Shown piece by piece: positions 31,301-39,269 of a DNA stretch of 41,364 bases. How positions within the stretch are numbered: the first letter of the stretch is position 1; every line of letters starts with the position of its first letter. A program made the translations under genes and the position numbers. The stretch spans positions 1 through 41,364 of the forward strand of contig JAFDTP010000004.1 in assembly GCA_019594195.1 (NCBI GenBank). The letters are read 5' to 3'. The DNA comes from Thermoplasmata archaeon (GTDB lineage Archaea; Thermoplasmatota; Thermoplasmata; Halarchaeoplasmatales; Halarchaeoplasmataceae). Below the pieces are notes generated by a model. The model did no database searches and was not told where the DNA came from. It saw nothing but the letters and a program-made list of their open reading frames with translations.

Positions 31301-31999
31301 CTTCTCTTCTGCTTCCTTAGCCTTGTCGGAGAGTTCTTGGTAACGCAGAGCTTTGTCCCTGTCCTGCTCTAGTTCTTCTACCTGGTTGGAGATCTCATCT
31401 AAAAGGATATTGATACGATCAAGATCTTCTAGAACTTCTTCCTTTTTCTCTTCAGCCTCTTCGATCTCCTCATCATAAGAACTTATTCCCGAGATGTCGT
31501 CGAGTATCTTTCTCCTCTCGGTGGAGCTCATCTCTACGATCTTAGCTATATCGCCCTGTTGGACGATGTTGTAACCGCCTGGTGTTATCCTAGCATGAGA
31601 AAGTAGATCTTGAAATTCAGTCAAAGTCGATGATCTACCGTTAACGTAAAAATAAGAATTGTAGCCCTGCTCGTTATCCGATCTTTTCACCTTCCGGGTA
31701 AAAGTAACTTGGTCCTCGTCAACCGGTATGGTCCTGTCTTCGTTCTCAAAAACAAGGCTTACTTTACACTTGTCGGAAGGTTTTCCGTCTTTACCCCCGT
31801 TATATATAAGATCCGTCAGACGCCCGGCTCTTATCTCTTTAGAACTTTTGGGCCCCAGAACGAACAGAATAGCGTCTCCGATATTAGATTTTCCAGATCC
31901 ATTTGGTCCCGTTATATTCGTATATCCTTCCTTCAACGGGATCTCCATTTTCTTACCGAACGACTTAAAATTCTTCATCCTGACCTTTTTAAGATGCAA
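28394..31999 (-). CDS. smc: Chromosome segregation ATPase SMC
   Basis: This 1201-residue protein organises the chromosome. The Walker A GPNGSGKSNIGDAILFVLG lies near residue 33. Long coiled coils (about 170-500 and 690-1040) flank a hinge near 515-660 (IHGTIAELADVEDKYETALK, AAGGRMQSIVV). The ABC signature LSGGEKSLVSMAF is near 1095 and Walker B PFYLLDEIDQNLDAVN near 1118. Translation starts at TTG 31999, giving the standard N-terminus MHLKKVRMKNFKSFGKK. A GGAGG ribosome-binding site at 32009-32013 supports this. scpA follows with no gap. A leader of about 118 nt with hairpins and twin operator-like sites precedes it. Confidence 0.95.
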   Translation of the reverse strand: MHLKKVRMKNFKSFGKKMEIPLKEGYTNITGPNGSGKSNIGDAILFVLGPKSSKEIRAGRLTDLIYNGGKDGKPSDKCKVSLVFENEDRTIPVDEDQVTFTRKVKRSDNEQGYNSYFYVNGRSSTLTEFQDLLSHARITPGGYNIVQQGDIAKIVEMSSTERRKILDDISGISSYDEEIEEAEEKKEEVLEDLDRINILLDEISNQVEELEQDRDKALRYQELSDKAKEAEEKKNWKMIQNTERNIGSIQDDIDKNKESIENKKEKKQELKKDINELTREIEELRDELNEKGDEKSKELQERINELKLAVGRADDKKEDAEYTIEKNKKQREKLQERLKEKKDDLSDIKEEKRDIKEEIEEKERLLKDVEEEKEEIEDKQSDSDERIKELKKEAIELEKKQEKKKDKLSDKKIELETVKDKIERVREEIAEIEEEKEDLEFEKKEKEMELEDLSDQNEEQKERLEELKNEFHEKKSREKNLRQDKEDLEQRVDRLKRKYEQLKAEKKAAKSVKKGYNRAVSTILEARDKGELEGIHGTIAELADVEDKYETALKVAAGGRMQSIVVDNDAVASRAIKYLKKKDAGRASFLPLNKMRSGRPKGKALRTVKDDKAVDFAIELVDYKEKYDNVFWYVFHDTVVMEDIESAREQMGGVRIVTLDGEKIQKSGAMTGGTLKKNMIGFSAPDRGKLEKVSNDLQSSRENLKKVKGSLKEVQKEIQEIQDEMQELQSEGGHQIQSELESRIDRLNSKIKKKESKIQEKSEREDELDDKKEKFKNSVEHLQDQLGELKDEKEKIREKIREVSPEELSKKLRELKDKELELDKSLNKLRSELDKKENREEHLDEKIEEIKNTRKELKEDIKSKESQIKKSESIINEKKEKLEELEEKASEVGDELEDIRNELEDKKEERMEKKHRIDQIETEIESKQEFIISSKRKLSTEREKLEDLKEDIEDSTDYSDQELPTMKELKNTIRRSKNKMEELQPVNMRALDVYKEKKERMEELQEEYSELERRREELDNMIDELDEKKKEGLLKVKKEINKNFGKVYESLSEGGEAHLELENPEDPFEGGLIIKARPPGKKVHLINALSGGEKSLVSMAFIFSIQMYDPSPFYLLDEIDQNLDAVNAENVAEMIKENSKNAQFIQISLRKVTLKKSDHVIGVTINDSGISDVIMKVNIGSEGEKDIPELSKVSKLETEVH

Positions 32000-32028
32000 A
32001 ACTATCTTCCTCCAAGCTGCTGGACCGA

Positions 32029-32084
32029 GGTGGTAGCGCCACCATTGAGTTAGAGTGCATTTTTAGATTCCCATCCCGTGGGAA
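32029..32084 (-). promoter_or_regulatory. Structured 5' leader of smc
   Basis: Two perfect small hairpins lie in the predicted smc leader: GGTGG/CCACC around a 5-nt loop at 32029-32043, and TTCCCA/TGGGAA around a 5-nt loop at 32068-32084. A 23-codon reading frame (ATG 32060 to TAA 31989-31991) spans the first and overlaps the smc start by 11 nt. It may be a leader peptide or chance. Confidence 0.4.
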
Positions 32085-32120
32085 ATACGTCCGACATATA
32101 CAGCATATACGTCGGACAAA
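32085..32120. promoter_or_regulatory. Twin palindromic operator-like sites before smc
   Basis: ATACGTCCGACA and ATACGTCGGACA occur at 32085 and 32107, exactly 22 bp apart, about two turns of DNA. Each contains the palindrome GTC-N-GAC, and the pair also forms a larger inverted repeat (7 bp plus 4 bp arms). A minus-strand TATA element at 32139-32147 predicts transcription start near 32118, so the sites begin right at the start site. A dimeric repressor binding here could block the polymerase. Confidence 0.5.
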
Positions 32121-32186
32121 AAGAGAATGTGTATAATAGTATAAAAGAGTTGGGGTAATAATAAAAGTTTTTTACACAGTTCAAGT

Positions 32187-32354
32187 CTACTGAAGGCTCT
32201 GACTCTGGATATTCTCAAAGAGCTCTAGAGCTGCCTGAGACTGTATGTCGCTGTTCTTTAAAACGGAGTCGAACACGAAAAACACAGTCATGTATTCGTC
32301 AGACTTATCCGCCATCTTGACCTGTAAGTCAGATTCTGAGATTTCTTCCATCAT
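32187..32354 (-). CDS. Small 55-residue protein of unknown function
   Basis: A short ORF follows DUF655 on the minus strand. ATG 32354 has an AGGAG ribosome-binding site 10 nt upstream; a further ATG at 32366 is too close to it. The protein starts MMEEISESDLQVKMADKSDE and contains an amphipathic helix FFVFDSVLKNSDIQSQAALE. The composition is acidic, with no cysteines, signal or membrane segment. In many archaea the KsgA/DimA rRNA methyltransferase follows DUF655 at this place; here this small ORF takes it. I do not recognise the family. The coding call rests on the ribosome-binding site, operon position and plausible composition. Confidence 0.55.
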   Translation of the reverse strand: MMEEISESDLQVKMADKSDEYMTVFFVFDSVLKNSDIQSQAALELFENIQSQSLQ

Positions 32355-32373
32355 TTTATGATACATCTCCTGT

Positions 32374-32925
32374 TTATTCAGCTACCCAAACTCGGTATTT
32401 GATATCTTTCGTCTGTAGTTCTTCTATTATCCTATCTTTTATCATCTCTTTTGGCTTGTGGACCATCGAGACCCTTTCTTTAAGATCTTCGAACGACTCG
32501 AATTCTCCATCTTTCTTTCTCTCATCAAGGATCGCATTCATCTTCTTCTTCCCAAGTCCGGGTAGTAATTCCAACATATGATATTTCTTTGTGATTGGAT
32601 GAGCTTTATTGTAGAATTCGAGGAACCTCTCTTCCTCATCATCTATTATGTCTTCTATGATGTACGGGACTTCACTCTTAGCCGCGTTGGTAAGTTTGTC
32701 CCAGCTTATCCTGTTTTTGACATGCTTTACTTTTTCCCTTTTATCCATATCTTTGCCTATGTAGACCTTATCCCCGACCAAAAAGTTCTTTTCCTCTTTT
32801 GGTATCAATTCGAAAAGTTTGAATTCATCCTTCCCGAGTGCCAAGACCAGACTCTCATGCTGGTAATCTTTTGAACTTGGTCTGCCTTCTGGCAGATAGT
32901 CTAAGACATATGCATAATCCTCCAT
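32374..32925 (-). CDS. DUF655 family RNA-binding protein
   Basis: This 183-residue protein belongs to DUF655 (COG1491), conserved in archaea and predicted to bind RNA. The N-terminal half is an OB-like beta domain (DYAYVLDYLPEGRPSSKDY, then FLVGDKVYIGK). The C-terminal half has a helix-hairpin-helix pattern, LELLPGLGKKKMNAILDERK near residue 120. A GGAGG ribosome-binding site precedes ATG 32925. It lies 10 nt after rpoF in the conserved Pus10-L21e-RpoF-DUF655 cluster, which suggests a role in ribosome or tRNA work. The biochemical activity is not established. Confidence 0.9.
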   Translation of the reverse strand: MEDYAYVLDYLPEGRPSSKDYQHESLVLALGKDEFKLFELIPKEEKNFLVGDKVYIGKDMDKREKVKHVKNRISWDKLTNAAKSEVPYIIEDIIDDEEERFLEFYNKAHPITKKYHMLELLPGLGKKKMNAILDERKKDGEFESFEDLKERVSMVHKPKEMIKDRIIEELQTKDIKYRVWVAE

Positions 32926-32935
32926 AGTTCCTCCC

Positions 32936-33265
32936 TTAAAGATATTTTTTGATAGTATTTATTATTTTTTCTGCCTCATCATCCGAAGGGGTGTATCTGT
33001 GCTGTTGAAACACTGCACGGACTCCGTCTTTGTCTTCTGGTAGAATATCAGCCAGCTTGAAGGCGGACTCTTCATCAACAAATTCGAAGTCATCCATCAG
33101 TGTTTCTATCAGTTCTTCAGTGTCTTCACGGGAGAGTTTAACAAAAGTTTCGGCATGACTGAGTGCTAAACTCTGTTCATATCGGAGTTCCCTTTCTTCA
33201 GCCTCTTTAGAAAGTAGTTCTTTGACCTCTGCTAATGAGACATATCTAGCTTCTTCCTCTGCCAT
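32936..33265 (-). CDS. rpoF: DNA-directed RNA polymerase subunit F (Rpb4)
   Basis: This 109-residue protein is archaeal Rpb4. Its HRDC-like helical domain is seen in LSLSHAETF-type sequence (ALSHAETFVKLSREDTEEL near residue 34), and the C-terminus DEAEKIINTIKKYL is typical. With subunit E (Rpb7, not in this window) it forms the polymerase stalk. An AGGAG ribosome-binding site precedes ATG 33265. It sits between L21e (13 nt upstream) and DUF655 (10 nt downstream), the standard archaeal arrangement. Confidence 0.93.
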   Translation of the reverse strand: MAEEEARYVSLAEVKELLSKEAEERELRYEQSLALSHAETFVKLSREDTEELIETLMDDFEFVDEESAFKLADILPEDKDGVRAVFQQHRYTPSDDEAEKIINTIKKYL

Positions 33266-33278
33266 GGGAAAAACGCTC

Positions 33279-33569
33279 CTATTCTACCTCTTCGAGGTGT
33301 TCCGACCTGGTTATCACTTTCTTGGTCTTCCCACCGGATTTGACTTTAACGACGAAGGCGTTCCCTTGTTTTCCATCGATCTCGCCGATCTTACCGTGGA
33401 ACCTCCTGTGAGGTTGAGCTTTCTGGACACTTGGTTCTATATTTATCTTCACTTTTTCACCTTCTTCAAACTCCTTGAGGGCCTGATTGATTGGCATGAG
33501 CCCTCTTTCACTCGGTTCCTTTCTCAGGATCTTGCGCGTTCCCTGTCTAGTACCTTTAGACCTCTTCAT
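33279..33569 (-). CDS. rpl21e: 50S ribosomal protein L21e
   Basis: I choose ATG 33569, giving 96 residues beginning MKRSKGTRQGTRKILRKEPS; a GTG three codons earlier would add only three residues and would remove the GGTG ribosome-binding site. The basic N-terminus, GEKVKINIEPSVQKAQPHRR near residue 35 and FHGKIGEIDGKQGNAFVVKV near 55 define L21e. It belongs to the large subunit. The start overlaps the Pus10 stop by 14 nt, indicating translational coupling. Confidence 0.95.
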   Translation of the reverse strand: MKRSKGTRQGTRKILRKEPSERGLMPINQALKEFEEGEKVKINIEPSVQKAQPHRRFHGKIGEIDGKQGNAFVVKVKSGGKTKKVITRSEHLEEVE

Positions 33570-34803
33570 CTTTTTCACCTTCTGTATGATGGATTTTGAT
33601 CACATCAAGTTTTTCTACTTCACATTTTGTTCCAAGCAGATCTGTCAAATTTGGCTCAGTTCTGCTTTCATCTCCATGGACGAATTCTTTTACATATGTC
33701 CCCGCATCACAAGTGATCTCGAGGACTACCTTTTCATCTTCCATGGAGACGATATCTAGACCCCTTATCGTCCGCTTTCTAGTCTTGTCCGCTCTCCTAT
33801 GATTCACACGTCTAGGGGTCTGCTGTGAAATCTCTCGACCCACCAATTCATCCTTTACCTTTTTAAACTTTCCCCTATCGACCCCGTCTTTTATCGAAAT
33901 ATAGACCCTATAAGTCTTTACGGATGCTGCCTGTTTTAACTCTACGACTTTTTCTTTTTCTGTAAAACTTAATGAATCGATCTTGACTTTGTCACTCACA
34001 TTAACTTCGCCTTCGAAATCTTCTAGATCGATCTTCCTCTTTGAAGGGTTCTTGATCTCCATCACGAATGGCCTGCCGTTACCCAACATCTTAGCGTCGA
34101 TATCTTCTCGTCCCATGCCGTGTAGAGTGAAGCTTTCACCACAAGTCATATCGACGAGAGGTTCGCCTATGATCTCCTCTACGCTCGTTTCGTACATCTT
34201 CCCTTTTCCGCCGCATTTTTCACACCCTTTACCCCTGCATCTTTTGCAAGTCCATTTGGTCTGGGGTATCTCTCGACTCAATTTTTTATACCTTCCATAA
34301 ACGAAGATCGGTGAGATCTCTACATCTATGGTGTCGAATCTAGTGTCGATTATCGCCTTGATATCCGGTCTTTCCAGTTCAACCTCTTTATCGAGGAGTT
34401 TTTGAACCCTTTTCCCGACCTCTCTGTTGATCTCTGACTTTATAGCTTCTCCACTCGATAAGTTGAGATCGGCCCATAACTTCTCTTCGTTCTCCTCTAT
34501 CTCAGGGTCTATCCTAGAACCGATCAGGAAGTCTTCAAATTCATATTTTTCTAGCTTTTCGGCTGCAAGCTCAGCAAATTTTTCGGTTTCCTCGAATAGA
34601 TCAAAACAGACTTTGCAGGGATCTGCCTCTTCTGGAACCTCCGCCCTGTCTTCTTCCACGATGAACATAGCATATATCCTGCGCAGCGTTTTACCCCTTT
34701 CTCGATTGGTCATACCTGTACCTAGCTGCGCGAATAATCTGCCGAGGCAGTGGTCACATAGTTCTCTTTCTAAGGCCTTCTCTACCTTTTCGAGTGATGT
34801 CAT
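33556..34803 (-). CDS. pus10: tRNA pseudouridine synthase Pus10
   Basis: This 415-residue enzyme makes pseudouridine at positions 54 and 55 of the tRNA T-loop. The N-terminal zinc and THUMP-like domain has LCDHCLGRLFAQLG near residue 15 and CKVCFDLFEE near 63, with CKRCRGKGCEKCGGKGK near 190 as a further cysteine cluster. The catalytic Asp lies in HGMGREDIDAKMLGNGRPFV near 235. RTIRGLDIVSMEDEKVV and TCDAGTYVKEFVHGDESRT (about 345-380) complete the fold. It heads the conserved cluster with L21e, RpoF and DUF655. The T-loop it modifies is interrupted by an intron in tRNA-Lys(UUU) of this genome. Confidence 0.94.
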   Translation of the reverse strand: MTSLEKVEKALERELCDHCLGRLFAQLGTGMTNRERGKTLRRIYAMFIVEEDRAEVPEEADPCKVCFDLFEETEKFAELAAEKLEKYEFEDFLIGSRIDPEIEENEEKLWADLNLSSGEAIKSEINREVGKRVQKLLDKEVELERPDIKAIIDTRFDTIDVEISPIFVYGRYKKLSREIPQTKWTCKRCRGKGCEKCGGKGKMYETSVEEIIGEPLVDMTCGESFTLHGMGREDIDAKMLGNGRPFVMEIKNPSKRKIDLEDFEGEVNVSDKVKIDSLSFTEKEKVVELKQAASVKTYRVYISIKDGVDRGKFKKVKDELVGREISQQTPRRVNHRRADKTRKRTIRGLDIVSMEDEKVVLEITCDAGTYVKEFVHGDESRTEPNLTDLLGTKCEVEKLDVIKIHHTEGEKDEEV

Positions 34804-34899
34804 GATGTTAATCCTTAAGAAGCGAGTTATTTAGATTTAACTAATGCAGCTAAGGAAACTACTTTTTTGATCTTGAAGAGTCTTCCACTATACTTGTTG

Positions 34900-35337
34900 T
34901 TACCTGCCGAGTTCATGTGCGATCCTGTGGAGCCTCTCTTTAGTTGTCAATAGGATCGTGGTGAGTATAGTTACGAAGACCGCTTCCAGTATGAACCCCT
35001 GCTGTATGTAGATGCCGATTATGAAAGTTATGAAAAGAGCGACGGAAGTAGTTATGCCTATAGTTTTTATCTCGTATTTGAGATATGCCAAAATGATCGA
35101 AAAGATCCCGAAGATTATCACTCCTACCTCTATGAACCTTAAACCGATCGAGGCCGAGAGATAAGAGAAAAGAACACCCGACATGGATGTGAGAGGGAAT
35201 GTCCTTATCCCCGCTATTACTCTAGGTTTTTTCCTTTCGTGTTCCCTTTCGAGTCCTATCAATCCTCCTAGACCGACAGCTAAAAGAACGTGGATCACGA
35301 ATGAAAGGTCTATAGTCACAGGCTCCATGTCATTCAT
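34900..35337 (-). CDS. MgtC/SapB family membrane protein
   Basis: This 145-residue protein matches the membrane domain of the MgtC family. The first helix ends in LGGLIGLEREHERKKPRVIA near residue 19, and GIRTFPLTSMSGVLFSYLS follows, both conserved in the family. Four or five hydrophobic helices are visible (about 12-28, 45-62, 66-84, 92-110, 113-130). The soluble C-terminal domain of bacterial MgtC is absent, as is common in archaeal members. MgtC proteins are linked to magnesium limitation and control of ATP synthase in bacteria; the archaeal role is unknown. ATG 35337 and ATG 35328 are both possible. It is divergent from the GNAT gene. Confidence 0.85.
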   Translation of the reverse strand: MNDMEPVTIDLSFVIHVLLAVGLGGLIGLEREHERKKPRVIAGIRTFPLTSMSGVLFSYLSASIGLRFIEVGVIIFGIFSIILAYLKYEIKTIGITTSVALFITFIIGIYIQQGFILEAVFVTILTTILLTTKERLHRIAHELGR

Positions 35338-35406
35338 TATGGCTATGATATTATTTTTACTTTCGCCCGATAAGAAACAAATAACACTTTCTTTTTCTTT
35401 AATCTC

Positions 35407-36150
35407 ATGGAAGAGAACACACGTAGATCGATCGCGGGAGATTATCTATCCAGAGAACCAGTCGTTAATTCTTATCAGATGGCAAGGCTGTCTGAAGACG
35501 AATCAGAGGTCTTTTTAGCTGGTGAGGATGAGGTCACAGGGGTCTTGATACGTAAGCAAGACACGGTCACTATGAGAGGTAGTTTTGAGTCTGTGAAGAA
35601 ACTCCTGAATGAATACTTAGAGGAGAAGGAGTACAGATTCCATGCAGTTGATCCTAATTCATTCAGGGCCGCTGAAAAAGTACTCGAGGTGGAAGATGAT
35701 AGACCTACATGGCTTTTGAGACGTGAATACGAGAATCCGATGGAACCTGAGATCGATGTTTCAGTTCTGACCGATGATGATGCTGAAGTCATAAACGAAT
35801 ATTGGGGGTTATCGGGCAGCGATTCCACTGAATACATAAAACGCCGTATCGAGAAAGGACCCGCTTACGGTGTCAGGAGAGAGAACGAACTGGTAGGATG
35901 GTGTCTAACCCACTTTCTGACCGATGAGGCGATGGTTCTCGGTATGCTTCACATAAAAAAAGATTGGAGAAGACAGGGCTTCGCAAAAGCATTGACCGAA
36001 AAGCTCTGCTTGAAGGCGGAGGAAAAAGACCTAGTGCCGGCGGTCCAGATATTCAAGGATAATGAACCCTCTATCTCTTTGGCGTCAGATCTGGGTTTTG
36101 AGATCCGTGCAGATCATCACTGGTTCGACGGGAAGAAAAAAGAGGAGTGA
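35407..36150 (+). CDS. GNAT family N-acetyltransferase (FR47-like)
   Basis: This 247-residue protein has a C-terminal GNAT domain. Acetyl-CoA-binding motif A is LGMLHIKKDWRRQGFAKALT near residue 180, with the R-x-x-G-x-A signature. The last part, FKDNEPSISLASDLGF near 219, is the usual N-x-x-x-x-x-x-x-x-x-GF motif. The pattern is nearest to the FR47/glycine-acyltransferase-like group. The N-terminal 130 residues are a degenerate second fold of the same kind. The acceptor substrate is unknown. It starts at ATG 35407, with a possible TATA element about 50-60 nt upstream. aIF5B follows 58-66 nt downstream. Confidence 0.85.
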   Translation: MEENTRRSIAGDYLSREPVVNSYQMARLSEDESEVFLAGEDEVTGVLIRKQDTVTMRGSFESVKKLLNEYLEEKEYRFHAVDPNSFRAAEKVLEVEDDRPTWLLRREYENPMEPEIDVSVLTDDDAEVINEYWGLSGSDSTEYIKRRIEKGPAYGVRRENELVGWCLTHFLTDEAMVLGMLHIKKDWRRQGFAKALTEKLCLKAEEKDLVPAVQIFKDNEPSISLASDLGFEIRADHHWFDGKKKEE

Positions 36151-36216
36151 ATATTAGATAGCGAGGTTCTCGGTAAAAAAAGAAATATATAACATCAATC
36201 TTTAAGCGTGGTATAT

Positions 36217-37965
36217 ATGCGGAGCAGACAGCCGATAGTCAGTGTTCTCGGTCATGTCGACCATGGAAAAACCACATTTTTAGACAAGATCAGAGGTACG
36301 ACTGTCCAGGAGAGAGAAGCTGGTGCTATAACTCAACATATAGGCGCTACTGAGATCCCTATAGAGACACTGAAAGAAGCCTGCTCAGAACTCGGGTGCA
36401 ACATCGATTTCAAATTACCTGGTCTTCTTTTCATCGATACTCCCGGGCATCATTCGTTCATAAACTTGCGTTCGAGAGGCGGCGCTTTAGCCGACCTAGC
36501 TGTCCTCGTCGTTGATATAAATGACGGGTTCATGCCTCAATCTTTAGAATCATTGGAGATACTGAAAAGGGAACAGACACCTTTCGTGGTGGCAGCTAAC
36601 AAATTGGATAAGATACCCGGTTGGAGATCGGAGGGAATCCCTTTCGTTAAAAACCTTCAAAAACAGTCTGACGAAGCGAAGAGTAGGATGACCGATGCTC
36701 TTTACGAGATGATAGGTGACCTTTATGACAAAGGTTTCTCTGCTGACCGATATGATAGGGTTGACGACTTTTCTAAGAATATAGGTATAGTTCCGATGAG
36801 TGCGATCACAGGTGAAGGTATAGAGGACCTTTTGATGACGATGATCGGTCTAGCTCAAACATATCTTGAAGATCAGATCCAGGTTGAAGAGGGTCCGGCA
36901 GAGGGAACGATACTCGAAGTGAAGGAAGAGACCGGTCTTGGCACGACACTTGATACGATAATACACAACGGCGTGATAAGGAAGAACGACCAGATAGTTA
37001 TAGGTACGAGAAACAAACCTATCCAAACTAAAGTGAAGTCACTCATGAGACCTCGACCCATGGATGAGATAAGAGACCCAAGTGAAAAATTCAAGGAGAT
37101 CGAGGAGGTCGGAGCCGCCGCCGGTATAAAGCTGGTCGCCCCTGAATGTGAAGGTGTTCTTGCCGGTGCCCCTCTTAGAGTCGTTGGAGAGAATGATGTT
37201 GAAGAAGTGATAGATATAGTGAGGAAAGAAAGCGAGGCCAATATAGATACCGGGGATGAAGGTGTTATAATAAAGGCAGATGCTATCGGTTCTTTAGAGG
37301 GTCTAGCCTTTGAACTCGAAGAAGAAGAGATACCCATCTTGAAAGCTGGTGTCGGCGACGTATCTAAAAAAGACATAACCGATGCCGTCGCTATCGATGA
37401 ACCTCTTTACAGGTCGATACTAGCATTCAACGTCGATGTGCTTCCTGACGCGGAGGAGAAATTAAAGAGCGTAGATGTCCAAGTCTTCGAGCACGACGTA
37501 GTTTATCGGCTCGTAGAAGAATTCCAGGAATGGAAGCAGAAAAGAAAAGAAGAGATAGAAAAAGAAAGGAGAAAAGAGATAGTCCATCCGGCAAAATTCC
37601 GTATATTAGAAGACCACGTTTTCAGGATGTCTAAACCTGCTATAGTCGGTGTTAGGGTTCTCGCAGGAAATATAAGACCCGAAAGGAGATTGTTGAATAA
37701 GGAGGGGCGAGTGGTCGGTCAGATCAAAAGTATCAGGAGTGGAGAGCAGTCTTTAGATTATGCTGAACAGGGGGATGAAGTAGCTATAGCGATCTCGGGA
37801 GTCACCGTCGGTAGACAGATAGATGTAGGCGAAGAACTGTATGTAGATATACCTGAAGGCGACGCTAGAGATTTGAGGGATCTAGACCTGACATTCGACG
37901 AGGAGAGGATATTGAAAGAAGTCAGGGAGATAAAACAAAAAGAAAAGGACTTTTGGGGCTTTTGA
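36217..37965 (+). CDS. infB: Translation initiation factor aIF5B
   Basis: I place the start at ATG 36217, giving 582 residues beginning MRSRQPIVSVLGHVDHGKTT; a GTG three codons earlier is possible. A TATA element at about 36182-36192 predicts a message starting just before this ATG. The GTPase motifs are GHVDHGKT near residue 12, ITQHIG, DTPGHHSF near 77, NKLD near 131 and SAITGEGI near 200. Domains II to IV follow, with the long helix QEWKQKRKEEIEKERRKE near 442. aIF5B joins ribosomal subunits at initiation. Inteins are common after the GHVDHGKT motif in some archaea; none is present here. Confidence 0.96.
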   Translation: MRSRQPIVSVLGHVDHGKTTFLDKIRGTTVQEREAGAITQHIGATEIPIETLKEACSELGCNIDFKLPGLLFIDTPGHHSFINLRSRGGALADLAVLVVDINDGFMPQSLESLEILKREQTPFVVAANKLDKIPGWRSEGIPFVKNLQKQSDEAKSRMTDALYEMIGDLYDKGFSADRYDRVDDFSKNIGIVPMSAITGEGIEDLLMTMIGLAQTYLEDQIQVEEGPAEGTILEVKEETGLGTTLDTIIHNGVIRKNDQIVIGTRNKPIQTKVKSLMRPRPMDEIRDPSEKFKEIEEVGAAAGIKLVAPECEGVLAGAPLRVVGENDVEEVIDIVRKESEANIDTGDEGVIIKADAIGSLEGLAFELEEEEIPILKAGVGDVSKKDITDAVAIDEPLYRSILAFNVDVLPDAEEKLKSVDVQVFEHDVVYRLVEEFQEWKQKRKEEIEKERRKEIVHPAKFRILEDHVFRMSKPAIVGVRVLAGNIRPERRLLNKEGRVVGQIKSIRSGEQSLDYAEQGDEVAIAISGVTVGRQIDVGEELYVDIPEGDARDLRDLDLTFDEERILKEVREIKQKEKDFWGF

Positions 37966-38067
37966 TAACGACCCCGTCAAATCTAGACAAATTATTAATA
38001 TGAAATTATCACTGATAAGATAAACAAACATAATATATATCTATAAATTTATAAAAGGTGAGATGCC

Positions 38068-39264
38068 ATGAGTAACGATATAGAAGCAGAAGTTATTTAC
38101 GAAACGCCTATCGAAAAACAAAATATTGAAATCGTCGAAAGAAAGGGCATCGGTCATCCCGACAGTATAGCCGACGGTATAGCTGAAGAGATAAGCAAAG
38201 AATTATCGAGGATGTATCTTGAAAAGCACGATAGAATACTCCACCACAATACGGATGAAGTGCAGATAGTAGGGGGGCAGGCCAGTCCCAGTTTTGGTGG
38301 GGGTGAGATCCTCGAACCTGTTTACATATTATTGGCAGGAAGAGCTACAACCGACGTAAACGGTAAAAGACTTCCGTATAAATCAACTGCATTGAACACG
38401 GCTGAGAGATATCTTGAAGATAACTGCCCCCATCTTGACGTGGACCAGGGAGTCATGCTCGATTGTAGGATAGGTAAAGGATCTGTTGATCTTCAAGATG
38501 TTTACGATACGAGCAGGCACAATGCGAACGATACCTCCTTCGGAGTCTCTTATGCTCCATTGAGTGAAACCGAGAAGATTTCGCTGGAGATAGAAAAATG
38601 GATCAATGGACCGTTGAAAGATGATCTTCCTGAGATCGGACAAGATATAAAGGTCATGTCCGCCAGAAATAAAGATAAGATAGATATCACTATAGCCGCG
38701 GCCCTGATAGATTCATTGACACCCGACGCGGACCACTACATAAGCGTGATAGAAGAACTGGAGAACAGAGTTTTAGACTTCGTAGAACAATATACTGATC
38801 GAGAGATCAATCTGATGATCAATACTGCCGACGATTACGATAATGATACCTATTATCTGACCGTAACCGGACTATCCATGGAAAACGGTGACGACGGTTC
38901 TGTTGGAAGAGGAAATCGAGTCAATGGTTTGATCACACCCTTTAGACCTATGAGTCTTGAAGCGTCTGCCGGTAAGAACCCTGTCACTCACATAGGAAAA
39001 CTCTACAATATCGCGGCTAAAGAGATGTCCCAACAGATATATCAGGAGGAGGAAGACGGAGTTCACGAGGTGCTTGTAAGACTTGTCTCCCAGATAGGAC
39101 AACCGATCAGTCAACCACAGGTTGCAAGTATACAACTCGTGGTCGACGAAGAGGCAGACCAAAAGATCAGGAAAGATAATGCTGAAGCTATAGCCGAAGA
39201 TCATCTAGAGAATATATTGGATATGAAAGAAAGGATTTTGGACGACCAGATAACGGTATTCTGA
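38068..39264 (+). CDS. mat: Archaeal S-adenosylmethionine synthetase
   Basis: This 398-residue enzyme makes SAM from methionine and ATP. It belongs to the archaeal form (COG1812), only distantly related to the bacterial and eukaryotic Met[21 protein letters not shown] near residue 24 is the conserved start of the active site. [20 protein letters not shown] near 91 and [20 protein letters not shown] near 280 also fit the family. A TATA element at about 38031-38040 and an AGGTGAG ribosome-binding site at 38056-38062 support ATG 38068. Its product feeds the SAM-dependent enzymes encoded nearby (Taw2, AmrS, RaSEA). It converges with the M20 peptidase gene, 5 nt apart. Confidence 0.96.
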   Translation: MSNDIEAEVIYETPIEKQNIEIVERKGIGHPDSIADGIAEEISKELSRMYLEKHDRILHHNTDEVQIVGGQASPSFGGGEILEPVYILLAGRATTDVNGKRLPYKSTALNTAERYLEDNCPHLDVDQGVMLDCRIGKGSVDLQDVYDTSRHNANDTSFGVSYAPLSETEKISLEIEKWINGPLKDDLPEIGQDIKVMSARNKDKIDITIAAALIDSLTPDADHYISVIEELENRVLDFVEQYTDREINLMINTADDYDNDTYYLTVTGLSMENGDDGSVGRGNRVNGLITPFRPMSLEASAGKNPVTHIGKLYNIAAKEMSQQIYQEEEDGVHEVLVRLVSQIGQPISQPQVASIQLVVDEEADQKIRKDNAEAIAEDHLENILDMKERILDDQITVF

Positions 39265-39269
39265 TCGGA

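Noticed and set aside
28686..31343. Several long open frames antisense to smc, rich in Ser, Phe and Leu
   Set aside because: They are mirror images of the Glu/Lys-rich coiled coil codons and lack start signals.
36217..37965. An intein in aIF5B or in the RNA polymerase genes
   Set aside because: The proteins align to normal lengths through their motifs, apart from the A'' N-terminal extension, which has no splicing motifs.
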